A stretch of 64,000 bases of DNA. It comes from Saccharomonospora azurea NA-128. GTDB taxonomy: Bacteria > Actinomycetota > Actinomycetes > Mycobacteriales > Pseudonocardiaceae. Below the pieces are notes generated by a model. The model was not told the origin of the DNA. It searched no databases and saw only the letters and a program-made list of their open reading frames with translations. A program made the translations under genes and the position numbers. Location: positions 2,254,602 through 2,318,601 of the forward strand of contig NZ_CM001466.1 in assembly GCF_000231055.2 (NCBI RefSeq), in the 5' to 3' direction. Position 1 is the stretch's first letter; the number at the start of each line of letters is the position of its first letter. This document shows positions 38,798 to 46,410 of this stretch, in pieces.

Positions 38798-40279
38798 ATG
38801 CGCGGCTACCTCGGCGTCGACATCGGTACCTCCAGCAGCAAGGGCGTTCTCGTGACCTCCGACGGGCGACTGATTCGCACCGCCGTCCGCGAGCATCCGG
38901 TCGAGCGCCCCGCTCCCGGTCACGTGGAGATGGACGCCGACGTCTGGTGGCGCGAGTTCACCGAGCTGGCCGAGGAACTCACCGCCCCCGGCGACGTCGA
39001 CGTCGCGGCGGTGGGCGTCAGCGGCATGGGCCCGTGCGTGCTGCTGACCGACGACGAGGGCGTCCCGCTGCGTCCCGCCGTCCTCTACGGCGTCGACACC
39101 CGCGCGGGCGCGCAGATCGAGGCGTTGAACGACGAACTCGGCGCCGACGCGATCTTCGCGCGGTGCGGCTCGATGTTGTCGAGCCAGGCGGTGGGCCCGA
39201 AACTGCGGTGGATCGCGGAACACGAGTCCGAGACGTACGCCCGTGCGCGGCGACTCTTCCAGCCGAGCTCCTGGCTCGCCTACCGGCTCACGGGCGAGTA
39301 CGTGCTCGACTTCCACTCGGCGAGCCAGTGCACGCCGCTGTTCGACACCGTGGACAACGCCTGGCACGAACCCTGGGTGCGGCACGTCTGTCCGGACCTC
39401 GACCTGCCGCCGCTGCGCTGGCCCGGCGAGACCGCGGGCGTGACGACACGCGAGGTGGCAGGCATCCCGGCGGGCGTGCCCGTGATCACCGGCACGATCG
39501 ACGCGTGGTCGGAGGCCGTGAGCGTCGACGCGCAGAAGCCCGGCGACCTCATGCTCATGTACGGCACGACGATGTTCCTGGTCAACACCATGCGCGAGCG
39601 GCTGACCACACCCGCCATGTGGAGCACGCTCGGCGCGCTGCCGGGCACACGCAACCTCGCGGGTGGCATGGCGACCTCGGGCGCGATCACGGCGTGGCTG
39701 CGCGACCTCACGGGCGGTCCCGACTACCCCACGATGCTGGCCGAGGCCCGCGAGTCCGGTGCAGGTGCCCACGGTCTGCTGGTGCTGCCGTACTTCGCAG
39801 GCGAGCGCACGCCGATCTTCGACCCCGACGCGCGGGGCGTCGTCGCGGGGCTGACCGTGAGCCACACCCGCGGCGACCTGTACCGCGCGGTGCTGGAGGC
39901 CACGGCCTTCGGAGTGCGCCACAACGTCGAGGCGTTGCGGGAGGTCGGGTCGGAGATCTCGCGCGTCGTCGCCGTCGGCGGCGGCACGCAGGGCGAGTTG
40001 TGGACGCAGATCGTCACCGACGTGACCGGGCTGCCCCAGGTGGTGCCGAGCGTGACCATCGGCGCGAGCTACGGCGCGGCGTTCCTCGCCGCCGGGCTCG
40101 TCGAGGACGTGCGCATGGCCGACTGGAACCCGCCCGCCCGCGTGTGCGAACCGAACCCGGACGTGCGCGCCACCTACGACGCGCTCTACGAGCAGTACCG
40201 CGCGCTCTACCCCGCGAGCCGGGACGTGCAACACGCGCTGGCCGAGCAGCAACGGGTTCTCGCTGCGCAGCGCGAGTAG
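38798..40279 (+). CDS. FGGY family carbohydrate kinase
   Basis: 493 residues. The N-terminal phosphate-1 loop is GVDIGTSSSKGVLV. The adenosine/phosphate region contains GTIDAWSEAV and MYGTTMFLV, and the C-terminal FGGY signature region covers GGGTQGELWTQIVTDVTG. It phosphorylates a sugar or polyol with ATP; length and layout are closest to xylulokinase-like members, but the substrate-specific residues are not decisive. No sugar transporter or isomerase is adjacent, so its pathway is unknown. The next open stretch downstream begins with a broken gene. Confidence 0.92.
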   Translation: MRGYLGVDIGTSSSKGVLVTSDGRLIRTAVREHPVERPAPGHVEMDADVWWREFTELAEELTAPGDVDVAAVGVSGMGPCVLLTDDEGVPLRPAVLYGVDTRAGAQIEALNDELGADAIFARCGSMLSSQAVGPKLRWIAEHESETYARARRLFQPSSWLAYRLTGEYVLDFHSASQCTPLFDTVDNAWHEPWVRHVCPDLDLPPLRWPGETAGVTTREVAGIPAGVPVITGTIDAWSEAVSVDAQKPGDLMLMYGTTMFLVNTMRERLTTPAMWSTLGALPGTRNLAGGMATSGAITAWLRDLTGGPDYPTMLAEARESGAGAHGLLVLPYFAGERTPIFDPDARGVVAGLTVSHTRGDLYRAVLEATAFGVRHNVEALREVGSEISRVVAVGGGTQGELWTQIVTDVTGLPQVVPSVTIGASYGAAFLAAGLVEDVRMADWNPPARVCEPNPDVRATYDALYEQYRALYPASRDVQHALAEQQRVLAAQRE

Positions 40280-40320
40280 AGCGGGCTCGTGACCGCAAGA
40301 TCATCTGCGGTAGGGTTCGA

Positions 40321-40338
40321 TTCAGTCACCTGACTGAA
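40321..40338. promoter_or_regulatory. Perfect 18-bp palindrome upstream of a broken methyltransferase gene
   Basis: TTCAGTCA and TGACTGAA flank CC, a perfect dyad about 36 bp upstream of the ATG of the fragment at 40374. It looks like an intact operator left in front of a destroyed gene. Confidence 0.55.
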
Positions 40339-40373
40339 ATAGCCGTGTCGCGTCCCCTTGGAGATTTGGCGCC

Positions 40374-40466
40374 ATGTCGACGTCCCGGCATCGGTGGATT
40401 CCCGACGACCTCGACGTCGAGTCAGCCGACACCGGTCGTCACTGCTTCCCAATCAACGCCCGGTAG
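40374..40466 (+). pseudogene. N-terminal remnant of a DUF574/Methyltransf_19 SAM methyltransferase gene
   Basis: A TTGGAG ribosome site and ATG begin MSTSRHRWIPDDLDVE, the usual opening of Methyltransf_19 proteins (normally followed by PSxARxYDYxLGG). After about 16 codons the similarity stops and the frame closes at 40466. The break coincides with the end of the leftward gene at 40422. Recognition rests on a short N-terminus, so the family call is tentative. Confidence 0.5.
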
Positions 40467-40940
40467 TTCCTGGTTCACTTGAATGGCAACCTCGAGCGCC
40501 GGATCATCGTCCACCACCGAGACCTCAATACACCTTTCAGGGTAAGCGCTGCGGAAGCGCTGTTCCCAGGTCTCCCTGAGTATGGGCGCCAGACACTCGA
40601 CCACATCGCCATATGCACCGGCCGGCCACAATCGAAAGAGCGAAGACACTTCGAAAGTATTGAAACTTCGCACCAGATCCGACCACTGCGGCCCGCTCAA
40701 GCGTCCGCCCCGAGAGCGGATCGGCTCCAACCGGCCTCGAACGAACTGCTCCTGCCCTCTTTCCAACAGGACGAACAACGCGCCCATGTACTCCACCACG
40801 TCCGGCCAGTAGAGCCAGGCATAGCAGAGCGCATCGCGCGCACTCCCCACCTCCCCAAAGTAATCCCTCGGGTGACGAGAATCGACCTGAGGATAGTGCT
40901 GCCCGAGGATCGCGGCAGCCTTGTCCGAGTCACTGTTCAT
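40422..40940 (-). CDS. Hypothetical 172-residue soluble protein (orphan, possible immunity-type protein)
   Basis: No family recognised. It is acidic, rich in aromatic residues (ALCYAWLYWPDVVEYMGALFVL) and predicted all-helical with a C-terminal beta-like segment (RCIEVSVVDDD). Lower GC than its neighbours sets it apart. The ATG at 40940 has GGGGAG upstream, so translation is likely. It lies downstream of a truncated LamG-domain gene on the same strand, beyond a strong terminator, where polymorphic-toxin systems often keep immunity genes; that role is only a guess. Its stop codon sits at the breakpoint with the methyltransferase remnant, so its C-terminus may be artificial. Confidence 0.6.
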   Translation of the reverse strand: MNSDSDKAAAILGQHYPQVDSRHPRDYFGEVGSARDALCYAWLYWPDVVEYMGALFVLLERGQEQFVRGRLEPIRSRGGRLSGPQWSDLVRSFNTFEVSSLFRLWPAGAYGDVVECLAPILRETWEQRFRSAYPERCIEVSVVDDDPALEVAIQVNQELPGVDWEAVTTGVG

Positions 40941-41007
40941 TCGAACTCCCCGAAGCTATGAAGGATCCCGAATAACCGAGGGCGAGAAGTGCTGCGCCGC
41001 ACGCGGC

Positions 41008-41048
41008 CCGAGCGGCTCGCCGAGAACCTGCCTCGGCGAGCCGCTCGG
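41008..41048. terminator. Strong terminator after the LamG gene
   Basis: Perfect 17-bp GC-rich stem (41008-41024 with 41032-41048) and a 7-nt loop, just past the leftward LamG stop. Confidence 0.85.
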
Positions 41049-41057
41049 ACAGACCCA

Positions 41058-42300
41058 TTAACGGAAAGCGAGCTGGAAGATGGCCCTGTCGTCCAGAACG
41101 CCGGAGTACACCTTCACGTCGTCGACCGCCCCGGACCAGTAGTCGGCACCGACACCGGCGCGGACAGCGCGTCCGACGTTCAACTCGCCGGCGCTCGTAC
41201 CGCCGATGACGCCGGTCGCCACCCCACCCTTCCGGCCATCGACATAGAGGCGTGCCTCCTGCGCCACGGCGTCGTACACAGCGGTGAGGTGCACCCACTC
41301 GCCGACCTGGTCCCAGTAACTGGGCGCTTCCGCCCACTCGCAGTCCTCGCCCGACGAACAGGCCACACTCATCGCCCAGCGTCGATCATCGGGCCGATAG
41401 CCGAGAACGAACGGTGCTGCCTCGGCATCACCGATGCTCAGCGCAACCTTCTGGGTGTCGCGGTCGTTCATCCGCACCCATGCGGCCACCGTGTACGAGC
41501 GGTCGGTGCGCAGCTCCGGCAGCGACGCGCTCACATACTGCTCGGACTCGGCGTCGAGGACGATCGACGTGAACTCCTGCACCTCCCACGACGCACCGCC
41601 GTGCAGAACGGCGTTGCGCCCGCTGACCTCGTCTCGGGTCGTGGTGCCGTCGGCTTCCTCCATGGCGTAGTGCGCGCGTTGCACCGCCTGGCTCGCCGCG
41701 AGTGCCACCTCGGAGCCCAGAAGGTCCCGCTCGTACACGCGAACCTCGTCGATCGCCCCGGCGAAGAACTCGGTGTGCACACCGTTCTCCAGCGCACGGC
41801 CGACGACGAACGGACCTTGCACCCGCGTCGCGTCGGCGTGGTCAGCCGCGCCGGACAACACGCCGTCGACGTAGATCCTCAGCTGCTGCCTCTTCGCGTC
41901 GTAGACACCGGCGACATGTGTCCATACACCCGGCTCCACCTGCTCGGCCGAGCCGACACTCCCGGGCCCGCCCACACCGGAGGCGCTGAACGACCACGTG
42001 CCCTCGGCCGTCACACCGAGCCGGAAGCCGTCGGCCTGTTCGCCCTGCTGAGAGAGAACCGTCGCAGCCGCATCTGCCGTGGCCGGGTTCACCCAGGCCG
42101 CCACCGAGAAGCTGTCCGACGTGTCGACCAGGGTCTCGGGGTGCGAGAGCCAATCGTCCGAGCCGTCGAACTCGACAGCCGAACCCTCGTAACCCACTGC
42201 GTCGAGCGACGGATCACCCGTTGCCACGAGAGTGCGCTGGTGGCTCGACCCGTCGGCGAGATCGCCGTTCAGCGTCCAGTGTCCGGCGGGCGAACCGTTG
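41058..42300 (-). pseudogene. 5'-truncated LamG-domain (concanavalin-like) surface protein gene
   Basis: About 410 residues forming two LamG/laminin-G-like jelly-roll domains. The first starts at AGHWTLNGD and includes AVEFDGSDDWL, FSVAAWVN, WTHVAGVYDAKRQQLRIYVDG and GAIDEVRVYERDL. The second repeats the pattern (YTVAAWVRMNDRD, WVHLTAVYDAVAQEARLYVDG, GAVDDVKVYSGVL). The C-terminus and terminator are intact. Upstream of about 42300 the same frame is open only as the antisense of a DUF4396 gene fragment: there is no start, signal peptide or ribosome site. The domains are typical of the large LamG/Rhs-like secreted proteins of actinomycetes, so this is probably the 3' end of such a gene, moved here without its 5' part. 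Confidence 0.75.
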
Positions 42301-42312
42301 ATCCCCGACGCG

Positions 42313-42456
42313 ATGGACGCGCCTCTCGACTCACCGCTGTTCTGGGGATCACTCGCCGTGGCGTTGGGGATCGCGTTCGTGGTCACCGTGCCGGTGAACA
42401 AGTGGCTCATCGGGCGCGGCAAGGGCCACGCCGTCGCCCACGCCTACCACCACTGA
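42313..42456 (+). pseudogene. C-terminal remnant of a DUF4396 membrane protein gene
   Basis: The final 47 codons, APLDSPLFWGSLAVALG...VTVPVNKWLIGRGKGHAV followed by a His-rich end, match the closing membrane helix and tail typical of DUF4396 proteins. Everything upstream (the N-terminal helices) is missing and replaced by the LamG fragment on the other strand. An ATG at 42313 is in frame but has no ribosome site. Confidence 0.65.
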
Positions 42457-42501
42457 CAGCCCACTGACAGCCGGCGTGGGCGCCGTTGCGGCACGCGCGC
42501 C

Positions 42502-43338
42502 TCAGCGCTTGACGGCCACGCCTCCGAGCATGAGGTGTTCCTCCGGCCACGGTTCGCGCCTGCGCGGCCCGGCGGGCCACCAGTCGTCGAGTTGCACGAG
42601 CCCCGGTTCCAGCAGCTCCGCGCCCCCGAAGAACTCCTCGATCTGTTCGCGCGTGCGCCAGAAGCCCGTGCCGACGTTCGCGCCACGGAGTTTGGCCTCC
42701 AGGTCGTGCGCCTGCTTCGACCACTCCGGGTTCTCGTCGGCGGGGTCCCAGAAGTGGGTCAGCACCACGTAGGAGCCCGACGGCAGCGCGTCCACGTAGT
42801 GCCGCATGACACCCACCGGGTCCTCGTCGTCGGACACGTGGTGCAACGTGCCGATCTGCATGAGCACCAGCGGCCGGTCGAGTTCGAGATGCCCCGTGAT
42901 CTCCGGGTGCGCGAGCACGTCGGCGGGCTTGGTGAGGTCGGCCTCGACGAACCGCGTGTACTCGTTCTCCTCCAGCAGCGCCCGGCCGTGCGCGTTGCAG
43001 ATGGGGTCGTTGTCGACGTAGACGACCTTGGCCTCGGGGTTGCTGAACTGCGCGACCTCGTGGGTGTTCTGCACCGTGGGCAGCCCGCTGCCGAGGTCGA
43101 GGAACTGGTCCATGCCCACCAGCTCGGTGAGGTAGCGCACGGCGCGCACCAGAAAGCGTCGGTTCATCCAGCTCACGTCGCCCTGGTGCGGCGCCACCTG
43201 CTTGATCAGTTCGAAGATCTGGCGGTCGACCTCGTAGTTGTCCTTGCCGCCGAGGCTCGCGTCGTAGATGCGGGCCACCGTGGGCTTGGTGGGGTCGAGC
43301 TGCGCCGACGGCGGAACTGTCCGTGCTGCGTCCTGCAC
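42502..43338 (-). CDS. SAM-dependent methyltransferase, DUF574/Methyltransf_19 family
   Basis: 278 residues. Family hallmarks: PTVARIYDASLGGKDNYEVDR near the N-terminus, the SAM-binding FLDLGSGLPT, and VVYVDNDP after the second strand; the C-terminus ends in a strand near LMLGGVAVKR. The substrate of this actinobacterial family is unknown. The GTG at 43338 is chosen because GGAAGGAG lies nine bases upstream; the frame is open for a further 23 codons. It faces the DUF4396 remnant 45 bp away. The remnant at 40374 appears to belong to the same family. Confidence 0.88.
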   Translation of the reverse strand: MQDAARTVPPSAQLDPTKPTVARIYDASLGGKDNYEVDRQIFELIKQVAPHQGDVSWMNRRFLVRAVRYLTELVGMDQFLDLGSGLPTVQNTHEVAQFSNPEAKVVYVDNDPICNAHGRALLEENEYTRFVEADLTKPADVLAHPEITGHLELDRPLVLMQIGTLHHVSDDEDPVGVMRHYVDALPSGSYVVLTHFWDPADENPEWSKQAHDLEAKLRGANVGTGFWRTREQIEEFFGGAELLEPGLVQLDDWWPAGPRRREPWPEEHLMLGGVAVKR

Positions 43339-43672
43339 TGCCTTGGGCTCCTTCCGGTGGCGGACACGAAGTTGATCACCACTGTGCCACCGAGTGTGAT
43401 GATTCACGTCGAGTGTGTCACTTCGGTGATCAACACGGAACCCTTGTCGCGCAAGCTCGCGACCTTGGTCGAATGCCGCCCATAGATGGGCTAACCGTAG
43501 GCAGTCAAGTACGCCACGCCGAAAGTTGCGGCAAAAGAGACCAAATCGTTGTGGCGAGCGTCAAGTTTGCTAGAGAGCGATCTTGGGGACCTCGCATAGT
43601 CGCCAGTGCCCCGATTCGAGTACGTCGGCCCCCCACCGATGTGCTCTCCCCCGACATCAATGGAGTTCGCAC
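43339..43672. promoter_or_regulatory. Divergent intergenic region upstream of the M23 peptidase
   Basis: About 334 bp, lower GC, with no convincing gene. It holds the promoters of the leftward methyltransferase and the rightward peptidase. I looked for a c-di-AMP (ydaO-type) riboswitch, common before actinobacterial wall hydrolases, and did not find its core. Confidence 0.4.
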
Positions 43673-44776
43673 ATGCGTGCGCGTCATGTTCGGCGGGCGG
43701 CCCCGGTTGCGCTGCTTGCCTCCCTGACTCTGATTTCCACCCCCGGCATCAGCTTCGCCGATCCTGCTGCGGCCCCGACGCAGCAGAACGTCCAGGCCCC
43801 GCTGGCGGCGAAGCAGACCGAGAACAAGCAGGCGGAGAAGTCGCTCGACGAGCAGATCGCCTCCGCCGAGAAGGCGCTCGACCGCGCCAAGAAGCAGACC
43901 GAGGACGCCCAGAAGAGGCTCGACAACACGACGTCGGTGCACGACAAGGCCAAGCAGGCCACCGCCGACGCTCGCGCCGAGGTCGCCGAGGCTCGCAACG
44001 CGGTCACCAAGGCCGAGGCCGCACTCCAGCGGGCCGAGCAGCGCGTCGAGGAGGAGTCCTCGGGCTTCAGCGTCGCCGGTGTCGTCAACTCGGTGCTGGG
44101 TTTCCTCGGCTCGGACGTCACCAACTCGATGAGCGAGGACCTGGAAGCCAAGCGCGGCGCGGTCAAGGACGCCGAGAAGGCCGTCGAGGACGCCGAGCGT
44201 GAGGAGACCAAGGCCGAGCGCGCCAAGGTCAACGCCGAGAAGGCCCACAAGCAGGCTTCGGCCAAGCAGGACGAGAAACAGTCCGAACTGGACAAGCTGA
44301 ACGAGCGTAAGCAGGCCGAGGAGGCGGAGAAGCAGGCCGCCGAGGCTCCCGCCGGTGGTGGCGCTGCCGCCGCGGCGGCCCCCGCTGCCGCGCCGGGCGT
44401 GGTGAAGCCCGCGGAGGGCACCTTCACCTCCGGCTACGGTGCCCGGTGGGGCACCACGCACTACGGCGTGGACATCGCCAACAGCATCGGCACCCCGATC
44501 AAGTCCCTCATGTCGGGCACCGTGATCTCGTCCGGCCCCGCGAGCGGCTTCGGGCTGTGGGTGCGCGTGCAGCACGACGACGGCACGATCTCCGTCTACG
44601 GCCACATCAACGAGTCGCTGGTGTCCGTGGGTCAGCGCGTCGAGGCCGGTGAGCAGATCGCCACGATGGGCAACCGCGGCCAGTCCACGGGCCCGCACCT
44701 GCACCTCGAGATCATCGAGAACGGCGCGAAGATCGACCCGCTGCCCTGGCTGGAGGCGCGCGGCATCGTGCTGTGA
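43673..44776 (+). CDS. Secreted M23 (LytM) peptidase with coiled-coil domain
   Basis: 367 residues. A signal peptide (MRARHVRRAAPVALLASL, cleavage near SFADPA) precedes two long coiled coils rich in Lys, Glu, Ala and Gln (about 45-130 and 155-230) around a short hydrophobic segment (FSVAGVVNSVLGFLG). A flexible Ala/Gly/Pro linker leads to a C-terminal LytM domain with HYGVDI (HxxxD), VYGHIN and HLHLE (HxH), the complete zinc-ligand set. The layout resembles EnvC/RipA-like wall hydrolases or their activators. The ATG at 43673 has GGAG upstream. A strong hairpin terminator follows. Confidence 0.92.
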   Translation: MRARHVRRAAPVALLASLTLISTPGISFADPAAAPTQQNVQAPLAAKQTENKQAEKSLDEQIASAEKALDRAKKQTEDAQKRLDNTTSVHDKAKQATADARAEVAEARNAVTKAEAALQRAEQRVEEESSGFSVAGVVNSVLGFLGSDVTNSMSEDLEAKRGAVKDAEKAVEDAEREETKAERAKVNAEKAHKQASAKQDEKQSELDKLNERKQAEEAEKQAAEAPAGGGAAAAAAPAAAPGVVKPAEGTFTSGYGARWGTTHYGVDIANSIGTPIKSLMSGTVISSGPASGFGLWVRVQHDDGTISVYGHINESLVSVGQRVEAGEQIATMGNRGQSTGPHLHLEIIENGAKIDPLPWLEARGIVL

Positions 44777-44802
44777 GCCCACACAGGGCCTCCCCCGGTC
44801 TG

Positions 44803-44839
44803 AAGGCCGCCGTCACCGTGACCCGGTGGCGGCGGCCTT
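44803..44839. terminator. Bidirectional terminator between M23 and mgtE
   Basis: Arms AAGGCCGCCG and CGGCGGCCTT with a further inner CACC/GGTG pairing, between the convergent stop codons. Confidence 0.85.
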
Positions 44840-44865
44840 CGTCATGCGCACGTCATGCGCACTCT

Positions 44866-46215
44866 CTACAGACCGAACACGAGCCGGGCCACGAGGAAGT
44901 AGATGATGAGCCCGGTGGCGTCCACCAACGTCGTCACCAGCGGCGCCGAGATCACCGCGGGGTCGATGCCCACGCGCTTGGCCAGCAGCGGCATCGTGGA
45001 GCCGATGGTGGCCGCCCACGCACACACCGCGACGAGCGACACGGCCACGCTGCCCGCCACGGTGACGTCCACGAGCAGCGAGCCGACGGCGAGCGCCACC
45101 ACGGCGAGCATCAACCCGAGCACCAGGCCGACCCGGCACTCGCGCCAGGCGACCCGCAGGACGTCCCGGGTCCGCACCTCCCCCACGGCCAGCGCGCGCA
45201 CCGCCGCCGTCGCCGCCTGCGCGCCCGCGTTGCCGCCCGTGCCCACGAGCAACGGGATGAACAACGCCAGCGCCGTCACACTCGCCAGCGTGTCCTCGAA
45301 GAACTGCAGCACGTTCACCGTCAACGTGGCGGCGAGGATCAGCAGCAGCAACCACACCGCCCGCGACCGGGCCAGCTCCACCACGCTCGCCGACATGTAG
45401 TGACCCGACCACGGCGTCGACCCCGACTGCCGGGCGAAGTCCTCGGTGTCGGCGGCCTCGATGACCTCGAACGCGTCGTCGATGGTGAGAAGGCCCAGCA
45501 CGCGGTTCTCGCTGTCGGTCACCGGCAGCGCGAGCACGTTGGTGTCCTGCATGAGCCTCGCCGCTTCCTCCACGTCATCCGTGGCGTGCACCTGGGGGGT
45601 GTCGGCGATGGCGATGTCCGACACCGGGCGCTCGGGCGCGCTCAGCACGAGGTCGCGCAACGACACGATGCCGTGCAGGCAACGGCGGTCGTCGATCACG
45701 GGCAGCGTGTACACCGTCTCGGCGTCGGCCCCCTTGCGCCGGACGACGGCGAGCGCTTCCTCCGCACTCATGTGGTGCCGCACGGCCACCGTCTCGGGCG
45801 TCATGTAGCGGCCGACGGAATGTTCCGGGTAACCGAGCAGCGCGGCCGTGTGTTCGCGCTCGCGGGGACTCAACCCGGCCAGCACGTGCCGCGCGAACTT
45901 CGCGGGCGCCTCCCCCAGCAGCCGAGCCCGGTCGTCGGGCGCCATGCGTTCGACGACGTCCCGGAACGCCGGCTCCCGCAGCCCGTCCAGCACCTTGTGC
46001 TGGTCGGCGGGATCGAGCTCCTCGAACACGGTGAGCGCGCGGTCCTTGTCGAGCAGCCGGAACAGCAGAACGGCCTTCACCGCGTCCGCGCGCCCGAGTT
46101 CGTCGGCGATCTCGTGCGGCTGATGCTCGGTCAGCCACTGTTGGAGGCCGGGAAGATCGTTGTCCCCGAGCAGATCCCGCAAGGTGTCGGTCGACTGTGC
46201 TGCCATGGCGGCCAC
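44866..46215 (-). CDS. mgtE: Magnesium transporter MgtE
   Basis: 449 residues with the full MgtE layout: an N-terminal superhelical domain (LRDLLGDNDLPGLQQWL...MAPDDRARLL), two CBS domains (about 135-250, with VIDDRRCLHGIVSLRDL and VTDSENRVLGLLTIDD), a plug helix and five membrane helices including the selectivity region GTGGNAGAQAATAAVRALA. It imports Mg2+ and is gated by cytosolic Mg2+ through the CBS region. GTG start at 46215 with GGAGGGAG upstream. The leader upstream can fold into two mutually exclusive hairpins (46249-46292). Divergent from recQ. Confidence 0.95.
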   Translation of the reverse strand: MAAMAAQSTDTLRDLLGDNDLPGLQQWLTEHQPHEIADELGRADAVKAVLLFRLLDKDRALTVFEELDPADQHKVLDGLREPAFRDVVERMAPDDRARLLGEAPAKFARHVLAGLSPREREHTAALLGYPEHSVGRYMTPETVAVRHHMSAEEALAVVRRKGADAETVYTLPVIDDRRCLHGIVSLRDLVLSAPERPVSDIAIADTPQVHATDDVEEAARLMQDTNVLALPVTDSENRVLGLLTIDDAFEVIEAADTEDFARQSGSTPWSGHYMSASVVELARSRAVWLLLLILAATLTVNVLQFFEDTLASVTALALFIPLLVGTGGNAGAQAATAAVRALAVGEVRTRDVLRVAWRECRVGLVLGLMLAVVALAVGSLLVDVTVAGSVAVSLVAVCAWAATIGSTMPLLAKRVGIDPAVISAPLVTTLVDATGLIIYFLVARLVFGL

Positions 46216-46248
46216 GTACTCCCTCCAGTCCGCCCAGCGGGATACCCC

Positions 46249-46292
46249 ACGGGTAAACGTGGCTACCCGTCGACGTGATCACATCGACGGGT
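46249..46292 (-). promoter_or_regulatory. Alternative hairpins in the mgtE leader
   Basis: In the mgtE transcript, 46292-46265 forms a 28-base near-perfect hairpin (ACCCGTCGA arm, central GTGATCAC, TCGACGGGT arm; one mismatched pair). Bases 46270-46264 (ACGGGTA on the mRNA strand) can instead pair with 46255-46249 (TACCCGT). The two folds exclude each other, as in attenuators. No U-tract is visible. The 28-bp dyad could alternatively be a DNA operator shared with recQ. Confidence 0.5.
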
Positions 46293-46305
46293 GCGGACGG
46301 GAACG

Positions 46306-46335
46306 GGGGACACGCGTACGGGAAGCGCGGACACG
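46306..46335. repeat. 21-bp-period repeat, two units (mgtE-recQ gap)
   Basis: GGGGACACG at 46306 and GCGGACACG at 46327 are exactly 21 bp apart and preceded by ACGGGAAC. The same arrangement recurs at 62472-62522. Confidence 0.6.
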
Positions 46336-46410
46336 GAGGCGGTGGGGGTCGAACGGTTCCTTTCGTCGCCGCGGGGCGGCAGCAGTCTATCGGCGGCCTA
46401 GGATCGCGGC

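Noticed and set aside
40479..40961. + strand open frame opposite the 172-residue gene
   Set aside because: The - strand frame has a good ribosome site and normal composition; the + strand frame has neither.
43339..43672. c-di-AMP riboswitch upstream of the M23 peptidase
   Set aside because: Expected from the gene type, but the conserved core could not be found by eye.
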